From Gammaproteobacteria bacterium (lineage in GTDB: Bacteria; Pseudomonadota; Gammaproteobacteria; Steroidobacterales; Steroidobacteraceae): DNA of 64,000 nt. The position numbers and the translations under genes are program-made. The notes under the pieces are model-generated. The model had not been told where the DNA came from, searched no databases, and saw only the letters and a program-made list of their open reading frames with translations. The stretch covers positions 38,924-102,923 of the forward strand of contig JAIBJM010000005.1 in NCBI GenBank assembly GCA_020029535.1, written 5' to 3'. This document shows positions 8,758 through 16,923 of this stretch, one piece after another. The number at the start of each line of letters is the position of its first letter. Within the stretch, counting starts at the first letter, position 1.

Positions 8758-9207
8758 TCAGCGCTGCCGACGCAGGATGTCGGGCGGCTCGCGCGGACGC
8801 GTGACGCCGGGCGTGGCCCAGCCGTCGTAGCTGGCGCCATGCATGGCCGCCAGCTTGCGGAAGCGCTCCGAGTATTCCTGCATCGCCGGCACCGAAACGC
8901 GGATGCCCTGGCGCGCATGCAGTGAGAAGCCACTGGCGCCTTCGGTCTTCATCGGCTGGTAGTCCACCTCAAAGCCTTCAGCGCGCAAGGCGGCGGCCAG
9001 CGGTTCACAACCGGCCGCCTCGTCGACGCTGAAGAAGAAATCGATGTCGTAGGGCGTGAATGCGTTGCCGCCCTGCGCGCGCAGGTTACGGACCAGCATT
9101 TCGTCCCAGTCATCGCCGCGCGCCGCGCGCGCGCGCTGGATGGCTCCGTAAATGCGCCAGGCCGCGACGCCTGCGCCCAGCACCAGCAGCAGATACAGCC
9201 AGTCCAA
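8758..9207 (-). CDS. Membrane-anchored RraB-like protein
   Basis: 149 residues. An N-terminal membrane segment (LYLLLVLGAGVAAWRIYGAI, about 4-23) precedes a domain of about 100 residues. That domain resembles RraB, the regulator of ribonuclease E activity: an N-terminal DIDFFFSVDEAAG strand-helix, a LRAEGFEVDYQP strand and the closing MHGASYDGWATP, which corresponds to the YDGWGT of RraB. RraB itself is cytosolic and has no membrane anchor, so this may be a tethered paralogue whose target need not be RNase E. The start is a TTG, seven bases after the ferredoxin stop; the frame offers no better upstream start. It is downstream of, and probably co-transcribed with, the ferredoxin gene. Confidence 0.6.
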   Translation of the reverse strand: MDWLYLLLVLGAGVAAWRIYGAIQRARAARGDDWDEMLVRNLRAQGGNAFTPYDIDFFFSVDEAAGCEPLAAALRAEGFEVDYQPMKTEGASGFSLHARQGIRVSVPAMQEYSERFRKLAAMHGASYDGWATPGVTRPREPPDILRRQR

Positions 9208-9214
9208 ACGTTAC

Positions 9215-9529
9215 TCAGTCTTCAGGCGCGATGGTCACGCGCAGGCCGGCCAGCGCCTCGGTCATCGTTATCTGGCAGGACAGTCGCGAGGTCTCGCGAC
9301 GGTGACCCAGATCCTGCAGCATGTCGGTCTCGTCGGACATGGGCGCCGGCAGGCGGCTCACCCACTCGGGATCGATGTACACATGGCAGGTGGCGCAGGA
9401 GCACATGCCACCACAGATGGCGGTAACGCCATCGTCCATGTCGCGCAACGGCTCCATCAGCACATAACCGGCGGGAGCGTTCATCTCCAGTTCCTGACCG
9501 TCCCGGTTGATCACCTTCAGCAACGGCAT
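9215..9529 (-). CDS. [2Fe-2S] ferredoxin, adrenodoxin/putidaredoxin type
   Basis: 104 residues, the normal size for this group. Ligands are visible as Cys39, Cys45 and Cys48 in ICGGMCSCATCHVY and Cys85 in RLSCQI, the C-x5-C-x2-C...C layout of vertebrate-type ferredoxins. Such proteins carry single electrons from a flavoprotein reductase to a P450 or other oxygenase in the cytoplasm. No P450, oxygenase or ferredoxin reductase lies next to it here, so its partner is unknown. It is followed seven bases later by the RraB-like gene. Confidence 0.93.
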   Translation of the reverse strand: MPLLKVINRDGQELEMNAPAGYVLMEPLRDMDDGVTAICGGMCSCATCHVYIDPEWVSRLPAPMSDETDMLQDLGHRRETSRLSCQITMTEALAGLRVTIAPED

Positions 9530-9654
9530 GGGGGTTCCTCATCCAATGGGGGCGCTAGTTTGCCGACAGCCGGCCGCCGACGCCAGCGCCGGTGGCGCAA
9601 TGCCTTATGCTACCCGTCAAGGTAGCCGGCTCCGAGGTGTTGGGGAGAGTCTTG

Positions 9655-10140
9655 TTACTTGTCGTCCTCGTCCGGCAGTTCATCTCGCAACAAGTCTTTC
9701 AACTCCTTCAGTGCCTCACCCCACCCGGTCGCCTTTCCAAGGCTGCCGAGAAAATTGTTGATGATGTCGACCCACTTCCTGAATGGCTTCTTGAAGAAGC
9801 CGCGGGCCCCACCGACGAGGCGCTCGCGCAGGCTGTGGTTGGCGTTGCGGACCTGTCGCTCCTTGACTGCCAGCTGCGCCCCATAGAATCCCGCCTGCTG
9901 AAGGTTTTCGCGCGGGCACTGAAAGATCAAGCCTTCCGGATGGCGTTCGCCGCTGGCACTCGTGTTACGCCAGAAGTCATTCAGGCACTCCGCAATCGCC
10001 GCCCGGATCTCGTCGGCACGATCGCCGAAGAGAGTATCCGTGTTCTTTTCGATCAGCTGGAATGTCTCGATCGTATCGACGAGCATGTAGTTCAGGCGGC
10101 GCCGAACATCGTCCAATTCACCTTCATTACTCAGTGGCAT
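9655..10140 (-). CDS. Protein of unknown function
   Basis: 161 residues, no signal peptide or clear membrane helix. It is rich in charged residues and predicted helix, beginning MPLSNEGELDDVRRRL and ending in an acidic LRDELPDEDDK. The middle includes GGARGFFKKPFRKWVD, a basic amphipathic stretch. I do not recognise a family. A strong AAGGAG lies six bases upstream of the ATG, which supports it as a real gene. It stands alone: the ferredoxin gene is 125 bases downstream, and the 260 bases upstream (10141-10401) hold no supportable feature beyond its leader. Confidence 0.6.
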   Translation of the reverse strand: MPLSNEGELDDVRRRLNYMLVDTIETFQLIEKNTDTLFGDRADEIRAAIAECLNDFWRNTSASGERHPEGLIFQCPRENLQQAGFYGAQLAVKERQVRNANHSLRERLVGGARGFFKKPFRKWVDIINNFLGSLGKATGWGEALKELKDLLRDELPDEDDK

Positions 10141-10401
10141 GCGTTACTCCTTGCGGAAAATGGCAGTATTGCATTCAGCGACTTTCAAAGCGCCCGCCTC
10201 ACCGTGGTAGCGATCAACTTGAAGTAGCAATGGTCGCCCTGGCGGCCGACTGCCGGGTGGCCGCTACGCAACGGTTGCGGTCGATCCCCAAGGCGCGAAG
10301 TGCGAAGTTGCGGGACCGCGCACACGCTGCATGCCGATATCGTGACGTGATCGGTCTGTCGTGAGACCGGCAGGAACACCGGGCTCACGTAGACTTCTGC
10401 C

Positions 10402-11904
10402 ATGATTCGTGCCCTTGCCCTGCTTGCAGTCCTGCTTTCCATGCCCGCCGTTGCGGGCAATGCATCGGCTCCGCTGCCGGTCGATCCCAGGGGCTTCATT
10501 GATGCGGAGCTGCAGGCACATCCGGGCCAAACCGGCTCCTACGTGCTGGAGCGCGGCGAACAGGCGTTGCTCGCGCGGGCCTGGCTGGTGGACCACGCCC
10601 GTCACAGCATCGAAGTGCAGTATTTCATCTGGAGTACCGACAACATCGGCATCCTCGCTTCCGAAGCACTGCTGCGCGCAGCCAACCGCGGTGTGAAGGT
10701 GCGGGTGATTGTGGACGATCTGCTGATGGATGCGCCGGACAAGACGCTGCTGGCGTTGGCGCACCACCCCGACATGGATATCCGCATCTACAACCCGGTG
10801 CACTCGGTGGGCGTTCCCTGGTACCGGCGACTGCTGAATCTGGTCACGAACTTCCGTGGTGCCAACCAGCGCATGCATGACAAGACGCTGATTGTTGATG
10901 GCGAGCTGGCCATAACCGGTGGCCGCAACATGGCTGATGAGTATTTCGACTATGACCACGCCTACAACTTCCGCGATCGCGACGCGCTGGTGATTGGTGC
11001 CGTGGTACCGCAGATCCGTGCGAGCTTCGAGCGCTTCTGGGCCAGTGCTCTCAGCCAGCCAGTGGCAACGCTGTATAGTGCCCATTCGCTGATGCGCAAG
11101 CACGCCACGGTCATGGATGCAGAGGTCCAGCAGATCTACGCCGAACTGGGTGCCTATGCCTCGGACCGGCGCAACTTTGCACCCGACGTCCGCGGCGCCA
11201 TCGATGCGATACCGGCGAACTTCCCGGCGCTGGCAGCGGCGCTGGTCTGGGGCCAAGTGGACTTCATCAGCGATGTGCCGGGCAAGAACGACGGCAAGGC
11301 GGGATTTGGCGGAGGCGGCCTGAGTACGGCGGCATTGGCGGCACTGCTGCAGGGCGCGCAGCGCGAGGTGCTGATCCAGTCTCCCTATCTGGTGCTCTCG
11401 GCTCCTGCCATGGAGTTGTTCGGCGCAATGATCACGCGCGGTGTGCGGGTGCGCATCAGCACCAACTCGCTGGCGTCGACAGACAATCTCCAGGCTTTCG
11501 GCGGTTATCGGGCACAGCGGCGCAAGCTCCTGCGCCTGGGGATCGATGTGCGCGAGTACAGGCCCGATCCGCTCGTCCAGCGTGAAGTGATGCAACGCTA
11601 TGAGGCGCTGCGTGCAGAGGCGCCGGTGTTCGCATTGCACGCCAAGACCCTGGTGGTGGACCGCGCCGTGGTCTTCGTCGGGACCTACAACCTTGATCCA
11701 CGCTCCGAGAACCTGAACACGGAAATGGGCGTGGTGATCCGCAATGCGGACCAGGCCGCCACGGTGGCAGCCGCCATCGAGACCGACATGCTGTCTGGGA
11801 ACAGCTGGAGCGCAGCCAGCGACAAGCCGGACCGCTTTGCGTCGTGGGGCAAGCGGTTTCGTGCCTGGTTCTGGGGCATCATGCCGATCAAGGCGCTGCT
11901 GTAA
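10402..11904 (+). CDS. Phospholipase D / cardiolipin synthase-like protein, exported
   Basis: 500 residues with a cleavable signal peptide (ALALLAVLLSMPAVAG). Two complete HKD motifs are present: HDKTLIVDGELAITGGRN near residue 158 and HAKTLVVDRAVVFVGTYN near residue 412. This is the two-domain phospholipase D superfamily arrangement, whose members hydrolyse or transfer phosphatidyl groups through a phosphohistidine. Cardiolipin synthases have N-terminal membrane helices instead; the signal peptide here suggests a periplasmic or envelope enzyme. It is the first gene of a five-gene unit, with the next ATG four bases after its stop, so a role in modifying or placing a lipid made by the later genes is plausible. 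Confidence 0.85.
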   Translation: MIRALALLAVLLSMPAVAGNASAPLPVDPRGFIDAELQAHPGQTGSYVLERGEQALLARAWLVDHARHSIEVQYFIWSTDNIGILASEALLRAANRGVKVRVIVDDLLMDAPDKTLLALAHHPDMDIRIYNPVHSVGVPWYRRLLNLVTNFRGANQRMHDKTLIVDGELAITGGRNMADEYFDYDHAYNFRDRDALVIGAVVPQIRASFERFWASALSQPVATLYSAHSLMRKHATVMDAEVQQIYAELGAYASDRRNFAPDVRGAIDAIPANFPALAAALVWGQVDFISDVPGKNDGKAGFGGGGLSTAALAALLQGAQREVLIQSPYLVLSAPAMELFGAMITRGVRVRISTNSLASTDNLQAFGGYRAQRRKLLRLGIDVREYRPDPLVQREVMQRYEALRAEAPVFALHAKTLVVDRAVVFVGTYNLDPRSENLNTEMGVVIRNADQAATVAAAIETDMLSGNSWSAASDKPDRFASWGKRFRAWFWGIMPIKALL

Positions 11905-11908
11905 TCCC

Positions 11909-12469
11909 ATGCCCACAACCAACCAGCTGCTGATCAACCTGATTCTTTACGGACTGCTGCCGCTGTGGGGCATCACCGGCTTCATTGACTGGTACTGCCA
12001 TCGCGCCACTGGCATCGAACGTACCTCCGGCCTGCGGGAATCACTGATCCATTCGCTCATGGGTGTACAGCTCGGAATTCCGATCATGCTCTGCCTGCTG
12101 TTCCAGGTGAACGTGCTGGTGCTGCTGATCTGCTTCGCTGCATTCCTGCTGCATGAGGCGGTGGCGCACTATGACGTGCACTACTCCGCGCCGAAGCGAA
12201 CGATCAGCATCTGGGAGGTGCATGTCCACAACTACATGGCCACCATTCCGCTCTATCTGTTGATGCTGATTATGGTGCTTAATTGGGATGTGGTGCTGAA
12301 ACTGGTTCATCTGCAGTGGGCGGGTCAGTTCACGCTGCGGCGATTGCCAGCGCCACAGGGTGGGTCCAGCTACCTGCGCGGCTACCTGCTGTTCATGTTC
12401 GTGTTGTGCGTAGTGCCATACATCGAAGAGAACCTGCGTTGCCTGCGGGCGCGCGGGCGCGCAGCTTGA
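11909..12469 (+). CDS. Histidine-rich integral membrane protein, possible diiron hydroxylase-like
   Basis: 186 residues with four or five membrane segments. Histidines cluster at the membrane edges: DWYCHR near residue 29, then HSLMG, then HEAVAHYDVHY around residues 80-90 and WEVHVHNY about ten residues later. Multiple HxxxH/HxH clusters next to helices recall membrane diiron desaturases and hydroxylases, but the spacing does not match their standard three-box pattern, so the function is only suggested. The longer open frame reaches back into the previous gene; the ATG at 11909 begins just after that gene ends and is chosen. No clear Shine-Dalgarno is seen, which fits translational coupling. 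It overlaps the following synthase start by four bases. Confidence 0.7.
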   Translation: MPTTNQLLINLILYGLLPLWGITGFIDWYCHRATGIERTSGLRESLIHSLMGVQLGIPIMLCLLFQVNVLVLLICFAAFLLHEAVAHYDVHYSAPKRTISIWEVHVHNYMATIPLYLLMLIMVLNWDVVLKLVHLQWAGQFTLRRLPAPQGGSSYLRGYLLFMFVLCVVPYIEENLRCLRARGRAA

Positions 12470-13578
12470 GTGCCTATGTCACAAGCACCGGCTCCTTCCT
12501 GCCCGGACCACCGATCGACAACGACCAGATCGAGGATATCCTCGGATTGATCGATGGCCGTCCCAGCCGTTTGAAGTCGCGCATCCTGAAGGCCAACGGC
12601 ATCCGCACGCGGCACTACGCCATGGATCGGGAGCATCGCACCACCCACAGCAACACCGAGCTTGCAGTGGCTGCGGCCCGCCACTGCATGCAGGCTTCGC
12701 CCGTGCCGATGCGTTCGCTGCGACTGCTCAGCTGCGCGACCACCCAGGGTGATCTGGTCATTCCCGGCTTCGGCAGCATGGTGCAGGCCGGGCTTGGTAT
12801 GCCGGAGGTGGAGTTGCACACCACGCATGGCATCTGCTCCAGCGGCGTAATGGCGATCCGGGCGGCGGTGAATTCGTTGCGTGTCGGTGACCAGCCCAAT
12901 GCGCTGGTGGTGGTCAGCGAGCTGGCCTCGCGGCTCTTCAAGCACACCCGCTACGAGGCGGCCGGCGGCCAGTTCAACATGGATTTCGACGCGGAGTTCC
13001 TGCGCTGGATGCTTTCCGATGGCGCGGGCGCCTGGCTGCTGGAGCGCGAACCGCGCGGCCGCTGCCTGCGGGTGGACTGGATCCGCAGCTATTCGCATGC
13101 TGATTCGTTGCCGGTGTGCATGAGCATCGGCCGTCCCACCGACAGCACCGACGGCCGCAGCTGGCAGGACTTTCCCACCTATGCCGAGGCAGAAGCCGCC
13201 GGCGCATTGCTGATCCGCCAGGATGTGCGATTGCTGGACCACATCGTGAAACTGGGAGTGGACGGCGCGCTGCGCCTGATTGGCGAGGGCCTGCTGGACA
13301 TGCAGCGGCTGGATCATCTGCTCTGCCACTATTCCTCGCATCACTTCCGCAGCCGCATCTTCGACATGCTGCAGATGTGCGGCGCCGGCGTGCCCGATGA
13401 AAAATGGTTCACCAACCTGTATACCAAGGGCAATACGGGCTGCGCCTCGATCCTGATCATGCTGGATGATTTCCTCAAGGAAGGCCGGGCGCAGCCTGGC
13501 GAGACCCTGTTGTGCGTGGTGCCGGAAAGCGGGCGCTTCAACATGGCCTACATGCATTTCACCGTGGTGGAGACCTGA
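12466..13578 (+). CDS. 3-oxoacyl-ACP synthase III (KAS III)-like condensing enzyme
   Basis: 370 residues of the thiolase fold. The nucleophilic cysteine lies near residue 124 in THGICSSGVMAI, the histidine in LLCHYSSHHF near residue 287 and the asparagine in TKGNTGCASI near residue 322, so the Cys-His-Asn triad is intact. Such enzymes condense an acyl starter with malonyl-ACP or join two acyl chains. The start TTG overlaps the previous TGA (TTGA) and gives SAYVTSTGSFLPGPP, the expected first beta strand. An upstream in-frame ATG at 12283 would add residues from another gene and is rejected. The position within a coupled operon away from fab genes points to a specialised pathway rather than housekeeping fatty acid synthesis. 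Confidence 0.85.
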   Translation: MSAYVTSTGSFLPGPPIDNDQIEDILGLIDGRPSRLKSRILKANGIRTRHYAMDREHRTTHSNTELAVAAARHCMQASPVPMRSLRLLSCATTQGDLVIPGFGSMVQAGLGMPEVELHTTHGICSSGVMAIRAAVNSLRVGDQPNALVVVSELASRLFKHTRYEAAGGQFNMDFDAEFLRWMLSDGAGAWLLEREPRGRCLRVDWIRSYSHADSLPVCMSIGRPTDSTDGRSWQDFPTYAEAEAAGALLIRQDVRLLDHIVKLGVDGALRLIGEGLLDMQRLDHLLCHYSSHHFRSRIFDMLQMCGAGVPDEKWFTNLYTKGNTGCASILIMLDDFLKEGRAQPGETLLCVVPESGRFNMAYMHFTVVET

Positions 13579-14282
13579 TGGCGGAGACCGTAGTCCTGGC
13601 GCGGCCGGAGCAGCTGTCCGAAGCAGGGCAAGCTGCATTGCGCGGGCTGATGCGCGCCTGGTTCGACTTCGAACGGCGCCTGTCGCGCGTGCCGATGATT
13701 CAGCGGCTGGAGATCGGTACCTTCACGAAGGCGGACTACCTGCAGCTGCTGTTGAACCTGCGCCAGCAGGTTGTCGAAGGCTCGCGCTGGATCAGCCGCT
13801 GCGCCTCGAGTTTCGATCGGGACCATGCGGATATCCGCTCGGTGATCCTCGGGCACGCGCATGAGGAGCATCGCGACTATGAGGTGCTGGAGCACGACTA
13901 CGTGACGGCCGGGGGCGATCTGGCAGCGATTCGTTCACACCTGCGCAATCCGGGTTCCGAAGCCCTGCATGGCTACATGATGTATCGCGCCAGCGAACCG
14001 AATCCGGTCGGGCTGCTGGGCGCCATGTGGATCGTGGAAGGGCTGGGCGAGAAGATGGCGAAGGACTGGGCAATGCGAATCAGCGACCTGCCCGGTGTCG
14101 GTGAGGCCGGCACGCGCTTCTTGCGCTATCACGGCCAGAACGACCAGAACCATCTGAGCAAGCTCTATGCCCTGCTGGACCGATTGTGCACCAGCGAGGC
14201 AATTGCCGCGGATATCCTGCGCACGGCCGCCGTGGTAGGCCGGCTGTACGCGCTGCAGCTGGAGGAAGTCGATGTCGAGTGA
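13578..14282 (+). CDS. Haem-oxygenase-fold, iron-containing redox enzyme family protein
   Basis: 234 residues, all helical. Likely metal ligands are spread as in haem-oxygenase-like diiron oxidases: Glu/His in LRQQVVEGSRW, the HAHEEHRDYEVLEHD cluster near residue 95, WIVEGLGEKMAKDW near residue 155 and RYHGQNDQNHLSK near residue 190. Related proteins include PqqC/TenA-like enzymes and diiron oxidases such as UndA, which makes alkenes from fatty acids. A role as an oxidase acting on the product of the neighbouring KAS III-like enzyme is an inference. The ATG overlaps the previous stop (TGATG), and its own end overlaps the next start by 11 bases. Confidence 0.75.
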   Translation: MAETVVLARPEQLSEAGQAALRGLMRAWFDFERRLSRVPMIQRLEIGTFTKADYLQLLLNLRQQVVEGSRWISRCASSFDRDHADIRSVILGHAHEEHRDYEVLEHDYVTAGGDLAAIRSHLRNPGSEALHGYMMYRASEPNPVGLLGAMWIVEGLGEKMAKDWAMRISDLPGVGEAGTRFLRYHGQNDQNHLSKLYALLDRLCTSEAIAADILRTAAVVGRLYALQLEEVDVE

Positions 14283-15114
14283 TCCACGCGGACCCGTTCA
14301 CAGCGCATACCTGCAGGCAATCGCGGTCGACAACTCGCTGCCCATCAGTCCGGCGGCCATCAAGCTGTGGATGCGTGATCTCGAGAACCCGCTGCGCTGG
14401 ATCGTGCGGCCGGTGCTGCAGTTGGTCTTCGCGGCGCTGTTGCACCTGACCTGGGCGCTCAAGCGTCTGCCACTGCCGCAGTTCCGTGCCCACGGCCTGC
14501 TGCAGCAGACGATCTGCGCCTTCTGCCGAAATTTCGTCACGCCCGAAGCCAACCAGCTGATCCTGCGGCATTTCGCCACCGAGTCGAACCTGTTGAATTT
14601 CCTGCGCGATAACAGTGGTGGCTGCGTGCAGCCGCTGACGCTGTATCCACGGCGGATCGATGACATGCTACGCATGACCTTCGTCGATCACGACCAGGAA
14701 CTGTTCCGCATGATGCGTGACCTGGGACGCTGGAATCACGCGCGGGCCGCCGCTCGGGCTGCAGACCTCGACTGGAGCCACTGGCGGACCATCGACATCA
14801 CCGATCAGGGACATCCACGGCGCTGGACGCAGGTACTCGACTTCGAGACCTCGCACGCGCTGTTCATGTGCCTGTTCTGCCTGCTGCTGAAGCGCGATGA
14901 ATACCGCGACGCCATCAACGGTTTCAATCTCGATCAATCGATCGCGATCCGCATCGGCCAGCTGATCGGTGATCCGCGGCTGGCCGAGATGGCCTACAAC
15001 AAGTATCCGCATTACATGGTCGGGCCATGGAACCTGGGGCAACGGTTCCTGATGCACGGATTTTTCACCGAATACCTGCACGAACGACTGGAACATTTCA
15101 GGGCTGCAGCTTGA
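14272..15114 (+). CDS. Unknown protein, last gene of the PLD/KAS III operon
   Basis: 280 residues. The first third contains one hydrophobic helix (PVLQLVFAALLHLTWAL, about 47-63), so it may touch the membrane; the rest is soluble-looking, with many His, Asp and Trp residues (FVDHDQELFRMMRDLGRW, DLDWSHWRTIDI, FETSHALFMCLFCLLL, YNKYPHYMVGPW). I do not recognise the family. Its start lies inside the haem-oxygenase-fold gene with an 11-base overlap, so translation is coupled and the two products probably act together. Nothing recognisable as a catalytic motif is visible. Confidence 0.7.
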   Translation: MSSDPRGPVHSAYLQAIAVDNSLPISPAAIKLWMRDLENPLRWIVRPVLQLVFAALLHLTWALKRLPLPQFRAHGLLQQTICAFCRNFVTPEANQLILRHFATESNLLNFLRDNSGGCVQPLTLYPRRIDDMLRMTFVDHDQELFRMMRDLGRWNHARAAARAADLDWSHWRTIDITDQGHPRRWTQVLDFETSHALFMCLFCLLLKRDEYRDAINGFNLDQSIAIRIGQLIGDPRLAEMAYNKYPHYMVGPWNLGQRFLMHGFFTEYLHERLEHFRAAA

Positions 15115-15203
15115 GTCTTGCCGTCCTGCGCATGCCATTGTGGGGAGGCTTCTTCCTGCGCGTCTTGCCAGACCAACCATCGAGGACTAACTTCCCGACT
15201 GGC

Positions 15204-16070
15204 ATGGACACGCGGCAATCACCCTGCTCCCGGCAATTCCCGCGGGCGCGGCCTTCGATCCGGGTCGCAGCGCTCGCAGCTGCATTGCTGTCGTGCACTG
15301 GAGTCGCTGGCGCTGCGGATCCGCTCGAGGATCGCTTCGCGCTCACGCTGGGCACATATTTCCTGTCCTCGGACACCACCCTGCGCGTCGACGAATTGCG
15401 CGGCGTGGGCGTAGGTACGGAATTCGAGGTCGAAGACGTGTTCCACTTCGACGAGGATACGGTCTTCCGTGTGGAGGGCGCGTGGCGATTTCGGCCGCGT
15501 CACAGCCTGCGCCTCATGTACTTCGAGAGCGACCGGACGCGCACCGACACCATCGACCGCAACATCGAGTTCGGCGACGAATCCTTCCCGCTCGGGGCGT
15601 CGGCGACCATGCGCTTCGAATTCACCATCATGGAGCTGGCTTATCGCTACGCATTCCTGAAACGTGACAATCTCGAACTCGCGGGCTCCTTCGGTGTTCA
15701 CAACATCGAGTTCAAGACGGCGCTGCACGCCTCGATCGCATCACCCGGCTTGGGCAGTATCTCCGCGCAGGACGATGCCTCCACCGACGCGCCTTTGCCC
15801 GTGGTCGGGCTGGGTTTCACGTGGCGCATGGGCGAGAACATCTATCTGCAGGCGCATGCCCAGTACTTCCAGGTGAAGTACGGCGACATCGAAGGCAGCC
15901 TGCTGAACTACCAGGCAGGGGTGCTGTGGCAGTTCTCGCAGCATGTCGGCATGGGCGCGGCTTACAACCTGTTCGACCTCGGCATCAAAGCGGACGCCGC
16001 CGACTCCTTCCGCGGCAAGCTCGACTGGCAATACGCAGGGCCACAGCTCTACCTGCGTGCGGCATTCTAG
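15204..16070 (+). CDS. Outer-membrane beta-barrel protein
   Basis: 288 residues. A signal peptide (VAALAAALLSCTGVAGAA) ends near residue 38. The mature chain shows alternating short amphipathic strands with aromatic girdle residues (FALTLGTYFLSS, RFRPRHSLRLMYFESD, FTIMELAYRYAF, YLQAHAQYFQVKYGD) and ends in LYLRAAF, a terminal aromatic as needed for BAM-dependent insertion. This is an OmpW/OmpA-like barrel with about eight to ten strands; its cargo is unknown. The open frame extends upstream to 15027 inside the previous gene, but the ATG at 15204 gives the signal peptide. It lies 89 bases after the five-gene operon and might be co-transcribed with it. Confidence 0.75.
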   Translation: MDTRQSPCSRQFPRARPSIRVAALAAALLSCTGVAGAADPLEDRFALTLGTYFLSSDTTLRVDELRGVGVGTEFEVEDVFHFDEDTVFRVEGAWRFRPRHSLRLMYFESDRTRTDTIDRNIEFGDESFPLGASATMRFEFTIMELAYRYAFLKRDNLELAGSFGVHNIEFKTALHASIASPGLGSISAQDDASTDAPLPVVGLGFTWRMGENIYLQAHAQYFQVKYGDIEGSLLNYQAGVLWQFSQHVGMGAAYNLFDLGIKADAADSFRGKLDWQYAGPQLYLRAAF

Positions 16071-16116
16071 GTCTCGAAGTAGCCTGGAGACCGGACGTCA
16101 GGGCAAGATCAGGCGA

Positions 16117-16923
16117 ATGACGTCGAACACGCCGACACGGTCGCCGAGCTCACCTCGCCATGGCGTGGCGCGGGTGATCTCAAAGATGGGTTTGGGTTCG
16201 CGAACACAGGCTGCGCAGTGGGTGAGCGCGGGGCGCGTTCGCGTCAACGGCCGCGTGGTTCACGATGCGGAATTTCCTGTCCGTCAGGGAGTGGATCGTG
16301 TCGACATTGATGGGCAGGTATCGACATCGGCGGGGCGACTGGTATTGATGTTGAACAAGCCGCGCGGTCTGGTTACCACAGTGAAAGATGAGCAGGGCCG
16401 CGATACGGTCTACAGCTGCTTCGCAGGTGCGGATCTGCCGTGGCTGGCGCCGGTCGGACGTCTCGACAAGGCCAGTGAAGGACTGCTGCTGTTCACCAAC
16501 GACCCCGCCTGGGCGGCTGACATCACTGATCCGAAGAGCGGGCAGTCAAAGACCTACCACGTGCAGATCGACAGGCTGCCGGACGCGGCCCTGCTCGCTT
16601 CGCTTGAGAACGGCGTCGCTGTGGGTGACGAATGCCTGACTGTGAAGTCGGCGCGATGCCTGCGCAGCGGGGACAAGAACTCGTGGCTGGAGATCATCCT
16701 GGACGAGGGACGCAACCGACAGATACGACGAATGCTGGCGGCCCTGGACGTGACGGTGCTGCGCCTGGTGCGCGTAGCTGTTGGTGGACTGAACCTCGGC
16801 GACCTGCCCAAGGGTCAGTGGCGGATGCTTACCGGGCCGGAAATCGATTCACTTACTCCGCGACCGGAGGCAGCGGTTCACCGCGGGCATACAACCACAG
16901 CTCACCCAGCGCGTGATGGATGA
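16117..16923 (+). CDS. RsuA/RluB-family rRNA pseudouridine synthase
   Basis: 268 residues. An S4 RNA-binding domain (about 15-60: ISKMGLGSRTQAAQWVSAGR) precedes the catalytic domain. The catalytic Asp lies in PVGRLDKASEGLLLFTND near residue 117, and the distal motif EGRNRQIRRM is typical of the RsuA branch. These enzymes convert specific uridines of 16S or 23S rRNA to pseudouridine; which site is not readable here. The start at 16117 is the ATG before the S4 domain, with AGG four bases upstream. Its 3' end overlaps the convergent kinase gene by 71 bases. Confidence 0.92.
   Translation: MTSNTPTRSPSSPRHGVARVISKMGLGSRTQAAQWVSAGRVRVNGRVVHDAEFPVRQGVDRVDIDGQVSTSAGRLVLMLNKPRGLVTTVKDEQGRDTVYSCFAGADLPWLAPVGRLDKASEGLLLFTNDPAWAADITDPKSGQSKTYHVQIDRLPDAALLASLENGVAVGDECLTVKSARCLRSGDKNSWLEIILDEGRNRQIRRMLAALDVTVLRLVRVAVGGLNLGDLPKGQWRMLTGPEIDSLTPRPEAAVHRGHTTTAHPARDG

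Noticed and set aside
10264..11937. 557-codon minus-strand open frame
   Set aside because: Opposite the phospholipase D-like gene with two HKD motifs; His/Gln-rich reverse-strand artefact.
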